From positions 566,001 through 630,000 of the forward strand of contig CAJNDS010002095.1 in assembly GCA_905221605.1 (NCBI GenBank): a stretch of DNA of 64,000 nucleotides. Direction: 5' to 3'. The notes under the pieces were generated by a model. It saw only the letters and a program-made list of their open reading frames with translations, was not told where the DNA came from and did no database searches. The stretch comes from Symbiodinium natans (lineage: Eukaryota; Sar; Dinophyceae; Suessiales; Symbiodiniaceae). The position numbers and the translations under genes were made by a program. Below are positions 30,161 through 41,200 of the stretch, piece by piece; the first letter of the stretch is position 1; each line of letters starts with the position of its first letter.

Positions 30161-30506
30161 TCGCGGGGTAAAGAAGAACAAATAATGAGATTCGCTACTG
30201 CACGAAATACATCCCGGAGCTCCCCAGATGACTGGCTCCTCTGCAGTACCTTGTTGGGGTGGTATACCAGAAGCCCCTATAACTAGCCCAAAATCCGCAG
30301 AGAACCTAACCATAAACCCTGAAACCCTAAACCCTAGAAGTCTAAGGTTTCAAGTAAGACCGGCGTGCCTCCTTTGCCTGCAGCGGAGTCGTGTGGCCTC
30401 GCCAACTTCGGAACCCCTACTACCAGACCGCCCCAAGACACAACCTAAACCCTAAACCCGAAACCCGAAACCCTAAACCCTAAACCCAACAGGGTACCCT
30501 TAGGCC

Positions 30507-30812
30507 CTACAGGGGTTTAGGGTTCACGGTTTCGGGTTTCAATTCAACGTGCAACACTTTTGGCAGAGGTGCTGATGGCAGTATGCAGGAGCACGGAAAC
30601 GAAGGTTTACTAGGGTGTGGGTTGCCGAATAGTTTGTCACGAGTGCCCTTAAGAACACAAGCAGAGATTAGGTCTACAGGTCCCTGGAAGTACAGGCAAT
30701 GTTTGCGGTGTGTGGTGCGTAGTAGCTTAGGGTTCTCAGTGCAGGGCTGAGGAAATCGAACATTCTTGCTTGTGCTGGACTTTGTTTCTGCCACCCCAAG
30801 ACCCTCCAGCAT
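30507..30812 (-). CDS. Possible coding stretch
   Basis: The minus frame is open about 100 codons, with TTHRKHCLYFQGPVDLISAC and KGTRDKLFGNPHPSKPSF. No clear splice sites. Plus-strand ORF absent. Confidence 0.3.
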   Translation of the reverse strand: MLEGLGVAETKSSTSKNVRFPQPCTENPKLLRTTHRKHCLYFQGPVDLISACVLKGTRDKLFGNPHPSKPSFPCSCILPSAPLPKVLHVELKPETVNPKPL

Positions 30813-30894
30813 GAAACCAGAACCCGAAAGCCTAATCCTAAACCCTAAACCCTGCAGGTTGAAGACTTTCTGGCTTCAAAGGCTGCTGAAGCCG

Positions 30895-31025
30895 CCCTAA
30901 ACCCTAAACCCTAAGCCCTAAGCCCTCAACCCTCAACCCTAAACCCTAAACCCTAAACCCTAAGCCCTAAGCCCTAAGCCCTAAACCCTAAGCCCTAAGC
31001 CCTAAGCCCTAAACCCTAAAACCCA
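30895..31025 (-). repeat. CCCTAAA/CCCTAAG array
   Basis: Blocks of CCCTAAA alternate with blocks of CCCTAAG. Confidence 0.94.
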
Positions 31026-31030
31026 AACCT

Positions 31031-31076
31031 GCAACGCTATTCCCTGAAATCTCCGGTCCCTTCCCAGAGCTTGGAC
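31031..31076 (-). CDS. Small candidate exon
   Basis: Acceptor CGTAACAG, donor GTTTGGG. It reads PSSGKGPEISGNSVA. Confidence 0.45.
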
Positions 31077-31084
31077 TGTTACGG

Positions 31085-31245
31085 TGTAGGGCTTAGGGTT
31101 GTATAGGGTTTAGGTTTAGGGCTTAGGGTTGTATAGGGTTTAGGTTTAGGGTTTAGGGTTTAGGGTTTAGGGTTTAGGGTTTAGGGTTTAGGGTTTAGGG
31201 TTTAGGGTTTAGGGTTTAGGGTTTAGGGTTTAGGGTTTAGAGCTT
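31085..31245 (+). repeat. TTTAGGG array with 30-bp duplication at its start
   Basis: GGGCTTAGGGTTGTATAGGG plus TTTAGG occurs twice, then about sixteen TTTAGGG units. Confidence 0.95.
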
Positions 31246-31589
31246 TATAGGGTTAAGGTGCTAGAGTTTGAGGGCTTCAGGTTTTAGGGTTTAGGGTTTT
31301 AGGGTTTAGGGATTTAGGGTTTGGGGCTTCAGGGTTAAAGGACCCTTCAAGCCTTGCCCCACGCGTCTCAGCGCGGTCGCTGTTGTCCGTCCTGGCACTT
31401 GATGCTTTAGGGATCGTGGAGGCCAGGGTTTAGGGTTCAAGGTTTAAGATTTAGGGTAAGTTTAGGGTTTAGTGACATTTAGGGATTGTGGTACGGTTCT
31501 GCTGCAACCTTCCTCATCCTCGCACCCGAAACATACTCGCATTCTAAAACGTTCGTCTCGCATCCGGCACCCTTGGCGCCAAACATGTC

Positions 31590-31622
31590 TAAACCCTAAA
31601 CCCTAAACCCTAAACCCTAAAC
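31590..31622 (-). repeat. Short CCCTAAA array
   Basis: Five units. The island just below (31340-31425) is open on both strands (plus RSLLSVLALDALGIVEAR; minus TDNSDRAETRGARLE) and is not called. Confidence 0.9.
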
Positions 31623-31914
31623 CCAGGAAGCCTCGACACCTCCCACCTCCAAATCCTAAGCCCCGACGCCCAAACCCATGAGCCGACGCTCAATCCTAAA
31701 TCCTAAATCGACTATCTCATAAGCCCCTGTAAACCCTCTACATCCCCAAACCCTAAACCCTAAACCCGGAACCCTAAAAACAACCTCCAAACCAGTAAAC
31801 CCATGAGCCCAGGAGCCCCAAGAGATCTAGCACCCCAATCCGATGAAGCCCCCTATAAACCTTAAACCCGGAGTCCCCAAACCCGAAACCCTGAGTCCCC
31901 AAACTCTAAGGGTA

Positions 31915-32130
31915 GGGTTTAGGGTTTAGGGTTTAGGGTTTAGGGTTTAGGGTTTAGGGTTTAGGGTTTAGGGTTTAGGGTTTAGGGTTTAGGGTTTAGG
32001 GTTTATTGTTTAGGGTTTAGGGTTTAGGGTTTAGGGTTTAGGGTTTAGGGTTTAGGGTTTAGGGTTTAGGGTTTAGGGTTTAGGGTTTAGGTTTAGGGTT
32101 TAGGGTTTAGGGTTTAGGGTTTAGGGTTTC
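31915..32130 (+). repeat. Longest near-perfect TTTAGGG array
   Basis: About thirty units with one TTTATTG and one short unit. Confidence 0.97.
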
Positions 32131-32147
32131 AACGGGCTCTTGGTATA

Positions 32148-32262
32148 GGCCCCTAATTGAGGCGACCTTGAATTTCTCCTTGTAGACCCTATGCAACCCA
32201 AGGGCCCATACTTCAGAAACCATTTACGGAAGGCAAAGGACCATCTTAAGGGACCATGCAGC
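32148..32262. mobile_element. Family B element (copy 3), diverged
   Basis: CAACCCAAGGGCCCATACTTCAGAA...AAGGACC match family B; the left end is diverged. Its right part forms the C-terminus and stop of the transposase-like frame. Confidence 0.6.
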
Positions 32263-32540
32263 ACTGTGAGTGTCAACGGGAAAATCGGCGAGATAATGAG
32301 CCATCAGCTTGATGTACTGATAGTAGCGCAACTTCAAGGAAAACGTGGAGCGATGCAAAGTATTGGTGCTTGTAGACCAAGAATTGATTTCAGCATGCAA
32401 CGCTTCGTTGCTGGAAGTGCCACAAGGCAGAAAGTGAAGACGCTGTTTCGGCATAGAGTGCCGAACGCGGATGTTGTTCATCAGCCGCTCGAGTCTGACA
32501 GGGGCGCATGCCGCCCAAACGACTTCAACAACATCTCTTA
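32224..32540 (-). pseudogene. Transposase-like C-terminal fragment
   Basis: After TAAGGGTAAGAG the minus strand is open about 105 codons to TAA at 32224. It reads VVEVVWAACAPVRLERLMNN, RVRHSMPKQRLHF, LPCGTSSNEALHAEINSW and STNTLHRSTFSLKLRYYQYI. The GTSSNEALHAEIN block followed by a helical stretch recalls repeated transposase-like proteins of dinoflagellates; this is recognition from memory. Only a C-terminal piece is present, and its last ~12 residues come from the family B element, so it is probably not functional. Confidence 0.5.
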
Positions 32541-32580
32541 CCCTTAGACAAACCCTAAACCCGAAACCCCAAAGAGTCTG

Positions 32581-32690
32581 CCTAAACCCTAAACCCTAAA
32601 CCCTAAACCCGAAACCCTAAACCGTAAACCCTAACCCTAACCCTAAACCCTACACCCTACACCCTAAACCCAAACCCTACATCCTAAACC
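32581..32690 (-). repeat. CCCTAAA array
   Basis: Units with CCGTAAA and CCCTACA variants. Confidence 0.92.
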
Positions 32691-32774
32691 CCTACGTAAG
32701 TCCGTAGAAGCTTCAAGGATTTTTCGGATTTGTTGTGGTCCGGCTTTCGTCTGAAGGGAACTTGAGGGTTCAAT

Positions 32775-32950
32775 ATTTCTTGGGCTTAGGGTTGTTGTGG
32801 GGTTTAGGGTTCAGGGTTTAGGGTTTATGGTTTAGGGTTCAGGGTTAGGGTTTAGGGTCAGGGTTTAGTGTTAGGGGCTTTTTATGGTTTAGGGTTTAGG
32901 GTTTAGGGTTCGGGGTTTAGGGTTTAGGGAATTAGGGTTTAGGGTTTAAA
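32775..32950 (+). repeat. TTTAGGG array, degenerate
   Basis: Interrupted TTTAGGG and TTCAGGG units. Confidence 0.9.
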
Positions 32951-33199
32951 GTATCCGGTTTTGTCGAGTGCTTACGCGATTTTTTAGTTATTTTGAGAGC
33001 TTCGTCTGTGTTGTGTTTTATGGCCTACCCTGAACCCTAGAAACCCTACAAACCCTCAAACAAGCAGAGTAAAAGCAAAAAACCTATAAACCCTAAAACC
33101 CCAGCAAACCCTAAAAACTCTAAACACCCCCCCCCCCTATACAACCTGCAAAACCCTAAACCCTAAAACGCTCGAAGCCTCAACCCTCAGCCATAAACC

Positions 33200-33300
33200 C
33201 TAGAACCTAACCCTAAACTCTAAACCCCAAACCCTAAACCCTAAACCCCAAACCCTAAACCCTAAACCCCAAACCCTAAACCCTAAACCCCTATAAACCC
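33200..33300 (-). repeat. CCCTAAA array
   Basis: A 21-bp CCCCAAA-CCCTAAA-CCCTAAA block is repeated, giving a higher-order pattern. The island at 33305-33350 (minus SGAVEPEAVRNLLQ) may be an exon. Confidence 0.93.
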
Positions 33301-33412
33301 TGAAGTAGGTTGCGGACTGCCTCTGGCTCGACGGCTCCGGAGCCTGCCACGGGCGGGAATCCTACAACCCCTCCAAGCACCACTCTTCGAACTGAGACAC
33401 CCTAAGTCCTTT

Positions 33413-33465
33413 AGGGTTTAGGGTTTAGGGTTTATGGTTTAGGGTTTAGGGTTTAGGGTTTAGGC
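33413..33465 (+). repeat. TTTAGGG array
   Basis: Seven units. Confidence 0.93.
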
Positions 33466-33654
33466 CTAAAGGGTAGGGTGTAGGGTTTATGGCCATAATG
33501 CCGGAAACCCCAAACCCCAAGCCCTTATACACATAATAGTACGATGTATCAGACATGCAATACAACAACATATGGCATAGTACAACCGAAGCTCTAGCAA
33601 CATGTAGAACATTCTTGTCTGCGATCAGTTAGTGTTCAGAGTATAGGGCCTCAC

Positions 33655-33730
33655 CCCAAACCCTAAACCCTAACCCTAAACCCTAAACCCTAAACCCTAA
33701 ACCCTAAACCCTAAACCCTAAACCCTAAAC
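33655..33730 (-). repeat. CCCTAAA array
   Basis: Ten perfect units ending at the donor of exon 33731. Confidence 0.96.
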
Positions 33731-33781
33731 CGGAGCAGTGCTAGCCATGTAGCGTAGTGATTCATGGGCACCGGAAGGGTC
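33731..33781 (-). CDS. Exon, unknown protein
   Basis: Acceptor GCATTGTAG, donor GTTTAGGG. It reads DPSGAHESLRYMASTAP, phase 0 to 0. Confidence 0.55.
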
Positions 33782-33959
33782 CTACAATGCACTGCCGGGC
33801 TCTTGGGCCTTACAGCCCAAAGGCAGCAGCTAAGCCCTAAGCCCCTAAACCCTAAACCCTAAACCCTTAACCCTTAAGCCCTAAGCCCTTAGGGTGGTAA
33901 GGACAGGGTCTCGAGTCTGTCGCTTCTCTGCAAAAGGGACGAAGCTTAGAGCAAGCCTG

Positions 33960-34045
33960 AACCCTGAACCCCTTAACCCCTAAACCCTAAACCCTAAACC
34001 CTAAGCCCCAAACCCCAAACCCCAAACCCTAAACCCTAAACCCCC
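33960..34045 (-). repeat. CCCTAAA array
   Basis: CCCTAAA and CCCCAAA units; a similar degenerate block lies at 34480-34615. Confidence 0.9.
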
Positions 34046-34619
34046 AAAGCTTATAAATCCTAAGCCTAAGTTCTGGCTACAGAGCTTCGGGATTGGTTCA
34101 TCATGGGACAAGGGAATGACCGTGGCAAACGGCAAGGTACTGTATTTATTTCACCGAGACCCTAAACCGCAGACCCCCAACCCGAAACCCCAAACTCCAC
34201 AAACCCTAAAACCGAAACCCTAAACTCTGAAATAACCCTAAAGCCTCAAAATTAAACTAAACACAAGCCTTCCCGCTCAACCCCTTACCCTTGGTGGCCT
34301 TCATGCCTCCCGGTCGTGTGACAATCTGCACCTCTGTCCGGGCCAGGGCTTAGGGTTTGGGGTTTGCGGCTTAGAGTCGGGGATTTAGGGTTTAGGGTTT
34401 AGGGTTTGGGGCTTGGGATCTATTGCTTGGAGTGTGGTTTAGGGGAAGCCCCACCCTACATCGAGAAATTAGCCTCCAAGCCCTAGGCCCCAAGCCCTAA
34501 ACCAAAAAAACCCAAACCCTAAACCCTAAACCCTACACCCTAAAGCCTAACCCTTACCCTAAACCCTAAGCCCTAAGCCCTAGGCCCTAAACCAAAAAAC
34601 CCCAAACCCTAAAGCTGCA

Positions 34620-34980
34620 TCTGCTCGCTGCAGTCAGCTCGGGGCCGGAAACTTTTTTAAAAGCCCTGAGAGAACCCTCAACGCGTCACAATAACCCCTA
34701 TATACACGCCCGAATACACACACAGACACAAAGAATTCAACAACAAGAAACAAAAATGCCCCTAAACGTCCGAAACAATCACTGCGATTAACCCTAAAAA
34801 GCCCAGTGCAAAACAAACAAGCCCAGTCAACTAGACCCCTGCAAACATCCGGAGCGGGCGCAAGAACAACCACAACCAACCTGAAGAACACCCAACAATC
34901 CATAAGAACCAACACCTCAAACTTTACAAGAATGAACAATAGCCGAACCGAAAGACCAAAATCCAAAAGCCAAAAAGCCT
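34620..34980. other. A/C-rich spacer
   Basis: Strongly A/C-biased. The long valine/leucine-rich minus frame here looks like composition bias, not a gene. Confidence 0.5.
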
Positions 34981-35005
34981 AAACCCTAAACCCTAAACCC
35001 TAAAC

Positions 35006-35054
35006 CCTCCGAGGCTCCGGCAGAAGGCCGGTGATCAGAGCCTTGGCAGCGAAG
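35006..35054 (-). CDS. Exon, unknown protein
   Basis: Acceptor AAGCTTCAG, donor GTTTAGGG. It reads FAAKALITGLLPEPRR. Confidence 0.57.
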
Positions 35055-35104
35055 CTGAAGCTTGGCACTTCTCCCCCCCCCCCCCCCCGGGTGGGCTGCT
35101 TGGG

Positions 35105-36360
35105 GTCTAGGGTTTAGGGTTTAGGGTTTAGGGTTTAGGGCTTTGGGGCTTTGGGGCTTTAGTGTTTAGAGCCGGGGTTCTCGGACCTGTTCAGGGCTTA
35201 TGTATGGTTTCGAGCGCCTGTACGGTTTCAGGGTGTAGGGTCTAGGGCAAGCCCTAAAGAAACGTTGTGGGTCGAGCCCGTTCTTCTCCAGAAAAGGTAA
35301 ACTTAGACCTTTGTGCCCGGGTTTCACAATGAAACCACTCTACCCACTTCTACAGTCCTTAGAAATCTGTGTGAGCATGTGTCTGTAGAAATGCCTTTCA
35401 AGCCCTGTAAAAGGTACATTTTTTGTGTGAATATATATATATATAATATGTATGTAGAACGTTCGGCTAGCTATCTCTGTCTGCACCTCTTTCTGTGTCC
35501 ACCCATCTGTCTATGTACCTGCCTGCCTGTCCACCAATCCGCCGATCGATCTGTGTATCGATCTCTCTCTATGCACTTCATCTACCTGACATATGTGAAA
35601 TGCATAGAGTACTCCCCCCAACCTCCCCCCCGCGCACCCAGACTATACTCGTACTTGACCGTATGACTGTGACAGTGTAAGGGAAGTACCCTAAAGCTTA
35701 TTCATACGAAGGCTGAGCTTTGCTTTGCTTTCCGTGTGGAAGCTGGGGGGGGGTGGGGTGGGGGTGTAGGGGGGGGTTTAGGTTTTGGAGAGGAAAGCCT
35801 CCATCTTGCATCCTGTCATCATCGCCCGAAGGAACGTTCTACGAGGGCTGCTGATGTCTGCGCGGATCAGGTGCATGGGACATTCAGGACGAATGCAACT
35901 AACGAAGCCCTAAACCCTGACCCTAAACCTTACACCCTAGTGTTGAGTTCTTCAGCGTTGAAAGGTTAGGATTTAGTGCCCATGGCGCATCGAACCCTCA
36001 ACCCTAAACTATACTCATATGAGTCTTTCTACTCCCAAAACAGGCTTACTACTTTTCATTTTCCTTGTGGAAAATACAACAGAACTCCTAACGAGACTCT
36101 AGTAGCTCGACCCCGGCCCCAGAGACACGCGGCCAGGTGCGACATTTTGCGCCCAAGCAGCAACGAAAAGGCGTCTGCCTCGTGTTTTTGGCTACGAGAT
36201 TCAGCCGGCTCTTCTGAAAGGTTTAGGGTGCATAGCGTTGAATGGGTTATCTTCGGTTGCAAAAACTTTGCTTCAAGGGGGTGAATAAGGGAACCCAAAG
36301 CCCCCCAAAAGGGAACCAGGGTACTCCTGGGCATCCTAGTTGTAACTGGGAGGTTCACAG
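35105..36360. other. Spacer with partial elements
   Basis: It holds a short TTTAGGG array (35108-35140), a (TA)n run (35430-35446), a G tract (35745-35775) and a family C right half at about 36280-36345. No exon I can support. Confidence 0.4.
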
Positions 36361-36412
36361 CAACCCTAAACCCTAAACCCTAAACCGGCTGCCCAGTTCA
36401 ACAACGCATCAC

Positions 36413-36715
36413 CGGCTGCGCAGCACGAAGAGCGTGGTCAGCGCGATCATGCTTGCAGCAAGCACGGGCAACCTGGGCTGCGTGTTTGTCTGTTTGTCTG
36501 TTTGTCTGTAGGTTTAGGGTTTAGGGTTGAGGGTTTAGGGTTTAGGGTTTAGAATTTAGGGTTTAGGGTTTGGGGTTTAGGGTTTAGGGAAACCCTAAAC
36601 CCTAAAACCTAAACCCGAAACCCTAACAAGCCAAGTCGCCAATTCTCAGAGGGCCATGTGCCTTCCGACCGGCGCATCTCCCTTTTCCAAGCGTCCAGAT
36701 GCGCCTTCGCCTGGG
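36413..36715 (-). CDS. Two joined exons, membrane-protein segment
   Basis: Exon 36628-36715 reads QAKAHLDAWKREMRRSEGTW then PSENWRLG (donor GTTAGGG). Exon 36413-36472 reads LPVLAASMIALTTLFVLRS, a membrane-type helix (donor GTGATG). They join in phase (TT|G). The 155-nt intron is telomeric: CCCTAAA (36590-36620) meets TTTAGGG (36510-36590) head to head, with a TTTGTCTG microsatellite next to the acceptor. Confidence 0.62.
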
Positions 36716-37046
36716 CTTTTTTAGGGCTTCAGGGATGTTTTTAGGGTTTAGGGTTTAGGGTTCAGGGTGCGGTGCGGGTTTGCAAGGTGCAGGAGTCTAC
36801 CTCAAGGCTCCAAGGTAGTTCCTTTTCGTTTTACTCGGTTCCTACACCCGGCTTCAGGGTTTAGGGTTTAGGGTTCGGAGTTTAGGTTGAAACTGTATAT
36901 AGACCCTACACATGGGTGGTTGCCAAAATTAGGGCTCATTTTGGGCCACCCTAAATATTCGGTGCCGGATTACATTAGGGACCCCAAAAAGGGACCATAC
37001 ATAAATTTGACAGCCGCCAAAATCAAGCCTGAACTCCCCAAAGGAG

Positions 37047-37105
37047 TTTAGGGTTTAGGGTTTAGGGTTTAGGGTTTAGGGTTTAGGGTTTAGGGTTTAG
37101 GGCTC
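37047..37105 (+). repeat. TTTAGGG array
   Basis: Eight units. Confidence 0.94.
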
Positions 37106-37189
37106 AGGTGCGTCGGCTTGAAAACAAGCGTTTACTGTTCAGGCTCCATCAAGTCGGCTAAACACCCTTAAGCACTACAGGACGCGGGC

Positions 37190-37515
37190 CAACCCTAAAC
37201 CCAATCAACCCAATAAACCCAATAAACCCCATACACCCCATAAACCCCACAAACCCCATAAACCCCATAAACCCCATAAACCCCATAAACCCCATAGACC
37301 CCATAAACCCAATAAACCCAATAAACCCCATAAACGCCATAAACCCCATAAACCCAATAAACCAAATAAACCCCATAAACCCCATAAACCCCATAAACCC
37401 CATAAACCCCATAAACCCCATAAACCCAATAAACCCAATAAACCCAATAAACCCAATAAACCCAATAAACCCAATAAACCCAATAAACCCTAAACCCTAA
37501 ACCCAATAGACCTTA
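37190..37515 (-). repeat. Nine-base variant minisatellite
   Basis: About 33 units of CCCCATAAA and CCCAATAAA, flanked by CCCTAAA units on both sides. The two variants form separate blocks. Long glycine/leucine/tryptophan frames here are artefacts of the 9-bp period. Confidence 0.95.
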
Positions 37516-37559
37516 AACCCTAAAAGGGCCTAGATCCTAGAAGCACCCTAGAGGCTCTC

Positions 37560-37695
37560 TTGTTGGGGAACTCAGCGGCAGAGGTTTCAGGGCCTCAAGA
37601 AGGGTACTTCTTGGCGGTCATGGCAGGGAATACCCTGATAGCACAAAAGCCCGCATGATGACGGCCCAGGCCCCCATGGTCCACCCCTGGAATTT
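37560..37695 (-). CDS. Possible exon, frame uncertain
   Basis: All three minus frames are open (for example VDHGGLGRHHAGFCAI). Confidence 0.3.
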
Positions 37696-37709
37696 GGGTC
37701 TGGAGTTTA

Positions 37710-37835
37710 GGGCAAAGGGTTTAGGGTTTAGGTTTAGGGTTTAGGGTTTAGGGTTTAGGGTTTAGGGTTTATAGGGTTTAGGGTTTAGGGTTTAGGGTTT
37801 AGGGTTTAGGGTTTAGGGTTTAGGGTTTAGGGTTT
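37710..37835 (+). repeat. TTTAGGG array
   Basis: About seventeen units with one TTTATAGGG unit. Confidence 0.96.
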
Positions 37836-37882
37836 CAAAGCCCGAACAACCCTAAGCCAGCGAAAGAGGAACGACTGTCCAC

Positions 37883-37969
37883 GTGCAGGCCCCGGGGCAT
37901 AGTGCGGCTTCAACGAGTCCGTGGCTTCTTTCGTCGCCTCTCCCGTTGCCCCAAACACCCGACCTTGAC
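37883..37969 (-). CDS. Exon, unknown protein
   Basis: Acceptor GTGAAGAG, donor GTGGAC. It reads SRSGVWGNGRGDERSHGLVE then AALCPGAC. Confidence 0.55.
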
Positions 37970-37999
37970 CTCTTCACACGGGGCTGGCGGTCCATATTT

Positions 38000-38144
38000 T
38001 ACTTGGAGGTGCATGGCTCTTATTAAACCACTATAACTGTACTTCTAACCCACTTCTATGCCCCTTCAATGCCCGAATATGGTTGTAAGTACAGCTATAT
38101 GTACAGTTAGACTTGGTTAACAAGTACCTGAAAACCTCCAAGTA
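38000..38144. mobile_element. Family A element (copy 5)
   Basis: TACTTGGAGGTGCATGG and CTGAAAACCTCCAAGTA are inverted ends; it lies just 3' of the aldolase-gene stop. Confidence 0.82.
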
Positions 38145-38160
38145 GACCTTGGGACATGGT

Positions 38161-38229
38161 CTACTGCAACTCAAGAAGCCTCGCTGGAGCACACGACCGC
38201 CCACCGCCCGCCTTGTTAAGACGCCGCCC
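38161..38229 (-). CDS. Aldolase-domain gene, terminal exon
   Basis: Acceptor GCTTGTCAG; reads GRRLNKAGGGRSCAPARLLE then LQ and TAG. Phase 0. Confidence 0.65.
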   Translation of the reverse strand, partial: GRRLNKAGGGRSCAPARLLELQ

Positions 38230-41200
38230 CTGACAAGCAAACCCTAGCAGTTGATCCCTAAACCCTAATACAGGGGCCTTAAAAATTCGAATAGGGATTT
38301 GGGGGGGTTATTCTTGTATAATTATACAGGGGCCATAAGGGGATGGTATCAGTCATTATTCCGACCCCTATATTAACCTCCCCAAAAAAGCAGCCCACCA
38401 AGCACCTTGGCCGTGGCATCGTCCACCAGGAGCCTCAGCTGCAATTGACGTCAAAACCATAGAGCCATAACTTTCCCTTCTGCGCTCTATACTAGGGTTT
38501 ATAAGGTTTAGGGTTTGGTTCCCACCTCAAGAGAACCTTAATCAGGCTTAATTATCCCGAAATAGCCTTCACTATGGGGGGGCACCTTGGGGGGGGGGGG
38601 GGGGGGGGGGGGTGGGGGAGTATAGAGGGGGATAGTAAGGGATTGGGATGACAATTGAAATCTTGGCATGCTTCCCTGTACTGAGGATAGGTGAGGAACA
38701 CTCTAAAGCCTAAAGCCTAAACCCTAAACCCTAAACCCTAAGCCTACATCTAAGGGAAGTTACGTGGTCCCTTAGTCTGGGCCCTTCTAAGGGTACCCCT
38801 AATATGCCCCTGATATACCGATACAAATTAAGGGCCCATACATCAGAACCCTTTAAAGGAAGTAAGGGACCGTATTAAGGGCCCATGAAACTACCCTTAG
38901 AGGTGCGGGGTTGAAACCCTGCACCCTAAACCCTAAACCCTAACCCTACACCCTAAACCCTAAACCCTAAACCCTAAACCCTAAACCCTAGGTTCTGAAA
39001 GCCCTTTTTCTAGCTGCCCTACCAGCCTTTTGCCTAGCAGCAGCTCCTGTCCAGTGGAGGCAGCCAGCACCTGGATCATCGCTGCCCTTTCCAGGTAGTA
39101 GAGGTCGTCGAAGGCCTGATAGGTTTAGGGTTTGGGTTTTTGGGTGTAGGGTTTAGGGTGTAGGGTTTAGGGTTTAGGGTTCAGGGTTCAGGGTTTAGGT
39201 TTGGGGTTTAGGGTTTAGGGTCGAGGTGAGTCTCAGTTGCAGGGCTCAAGACATCGCATGGGTCTGTTGAGAGTTGTGATGTTTTTCCTTGGCAGCTTTG
39301 AGGACAAACTTTCCGTTTCAAGCGTCGGTCGGAGTTTGACGCACGGGGGGGGTGGGGGTCATGGACCAAAATTAGCTCGTGAAGAGCGCGCGGTGCCTGT
39401 CGGGGCCTTGTTTGAAGCGTCTTTGGAGGGTCTTAAAAACCCTTTAGAGGCTTTTGGAAGCCTTTTGGAGACCCCCACATAGGGGGAGCACCGCTTGATC
39501 AGAAGGTTTGGGCTACCGGCATTCTAGGGCGACCTGACGGGGCTTTGCCAGAGAGCTCCGTCGCCAGCCGGTGGCTTCTGGTTCCGGAGCCCCTAAACCC
39601 TGAACCCTGAACCCTAAACCCTACACCCTAAGCTCCCTCAGCCTGCCAGCTTCGGTGCGTGTGCCCTGCTCGACGGCCCCGGGGCTCACTCAGTTTAGGG
39701 ATCGGAGGAACCCTCCTGCAAACCCCAGGCAGGCGCGGTGGCACATTCATAGCCCGCAGCACGAAGCCAGCAGTTGCTAATCGGCTATGCCCCTTTCGAC
39801 CCTAAATACTAAGCCCCTAAGTGCCCTAGCCCAAAAACCCGAAATACCCTTAACCCAAAGCCGTAACACCCAACAACATCCAGCACATTGAAAGCCCTCA
39901 AAACCCCAAAAACCTACAGGCCCCGAAGCCCGAAAATCAAAACGCCTTACATGCTGAAAAAAGGGCCTGAATCTTGGTAGCCCAGTAACCATATCATAGC
40001 AAGGCTGCCCTATTTGGAACTCTATTTGCAACAGCACCTAGCAAAAAAAACCCTGAAAAACCACACAAACCTTACAAGACCGAAGCCCTGAACCCTAAAC
40101 ATCGCAAATCTTGCAAGACCTGAATAAAGCCTAAACCCTGAACCCTAAACCCTACACCCTGAACCCCAAACCCTAAACCCTAACCCTAAACCCTAAACCC
40201 TAATGATCTGACCTCGGCGACCGTGGCACCACAAACGATGACGCCGTGGTTGCGGTGGAGGAGTGCCAGCTTGTTGTCCATGGCCTGTCTTGTATAGGGT
40301 TTAGGGTTTAGGGTTGCGGACTTGACAGTTTCTTAGTGCTGTATACTTAACACCCTGAACCCTAAACCCTAAATCCTAAACCCTAAACCTAAACCCTAAA
40401 CCTAACATTACTGTTTGGTTTTAGGGTGTAGGCGTTCGGTCGTTCGTAAGCCCCAAAAAAGTGTACACTTTCAGTTGTACCCCAAAAAGTGTAAAGTGTG
40501 CTCACTCAGACACTAAGAAGGGGTCGAGACTTAAAGTATGGCATATGGACCTTTTGCTTCCTATGCAGTTGAGCCTTCGCCAAACGGTTCCCCTCATCCT
40601 CTTCGCACACGAGGCCGTGGTACACTGGGTCGTAGGCCACGTCATCGTAGAAGCGTAGGCTGTTCCTGGGGCTAAACCCTAAACCCTAAACCCTAAACCC
40701 TCAACAACGAGTGGGAGCCCGAGTGCTCTAAAGGATATCGAGGCCTCTACGCCTCCAACACATTCTCCGCCCTGTCTTAGCCTTTAGGCCATGTTTGTCC
40801 CTAACCCGAAATCCTAGAGCCTGAACTCGAAAACCCTAAGCCCAAAACCCGAAACCCCAAACCCGAAACCCTACTAGCCCTAGAAGCCGAGTAAGCCCAC
40901 TCTATGGTTCCCCGAGGCTTCATATCTCGAGGCCTAAGATCATGCTTTTCAGCTCTTTGAGCCCTAAACCCTAAGGGTTCATGTACCTTATTATTGAATA
41001 CTTGGGCCCCAAAGTCCCTATATCGGAAGTACTTTAAGGCCCAAGTATTCTTTATTTAGATACATGGGCCCTTAGGGCAAAACCCTGAGCCCTACGAGCT
41101 GCACAAGCTTAAGGATTCGAGATGGAGTTCCGTGAAATTCCTTTCTTGAAGAGGGTTCGAAGTCGAGTTTCAGTAGGCCCCATCGAAACCCCATCGAGAT

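Noticed and set aside
34091-34132. Plus exon candidate LRDWFIMGQGNDRGKRQ with good splice sites
   Set aside because: Isolated and on the opposite strand to all neighbours; too short to keep without support.
34634-34966. 110-codon hydrophobic minus frame
   Set aside because: A/C-rich strand bias yields Val/Leu/Phe-rich antisense; no splice signals and no motif.
37158-37506. Three overlapping minus frames of about 90-100 codons rich in Gly, Leu, Trp, Tyr and Val
   Set aside because: They are the translation of a nine-base tandem repeat and exist in all three frames of that strand.
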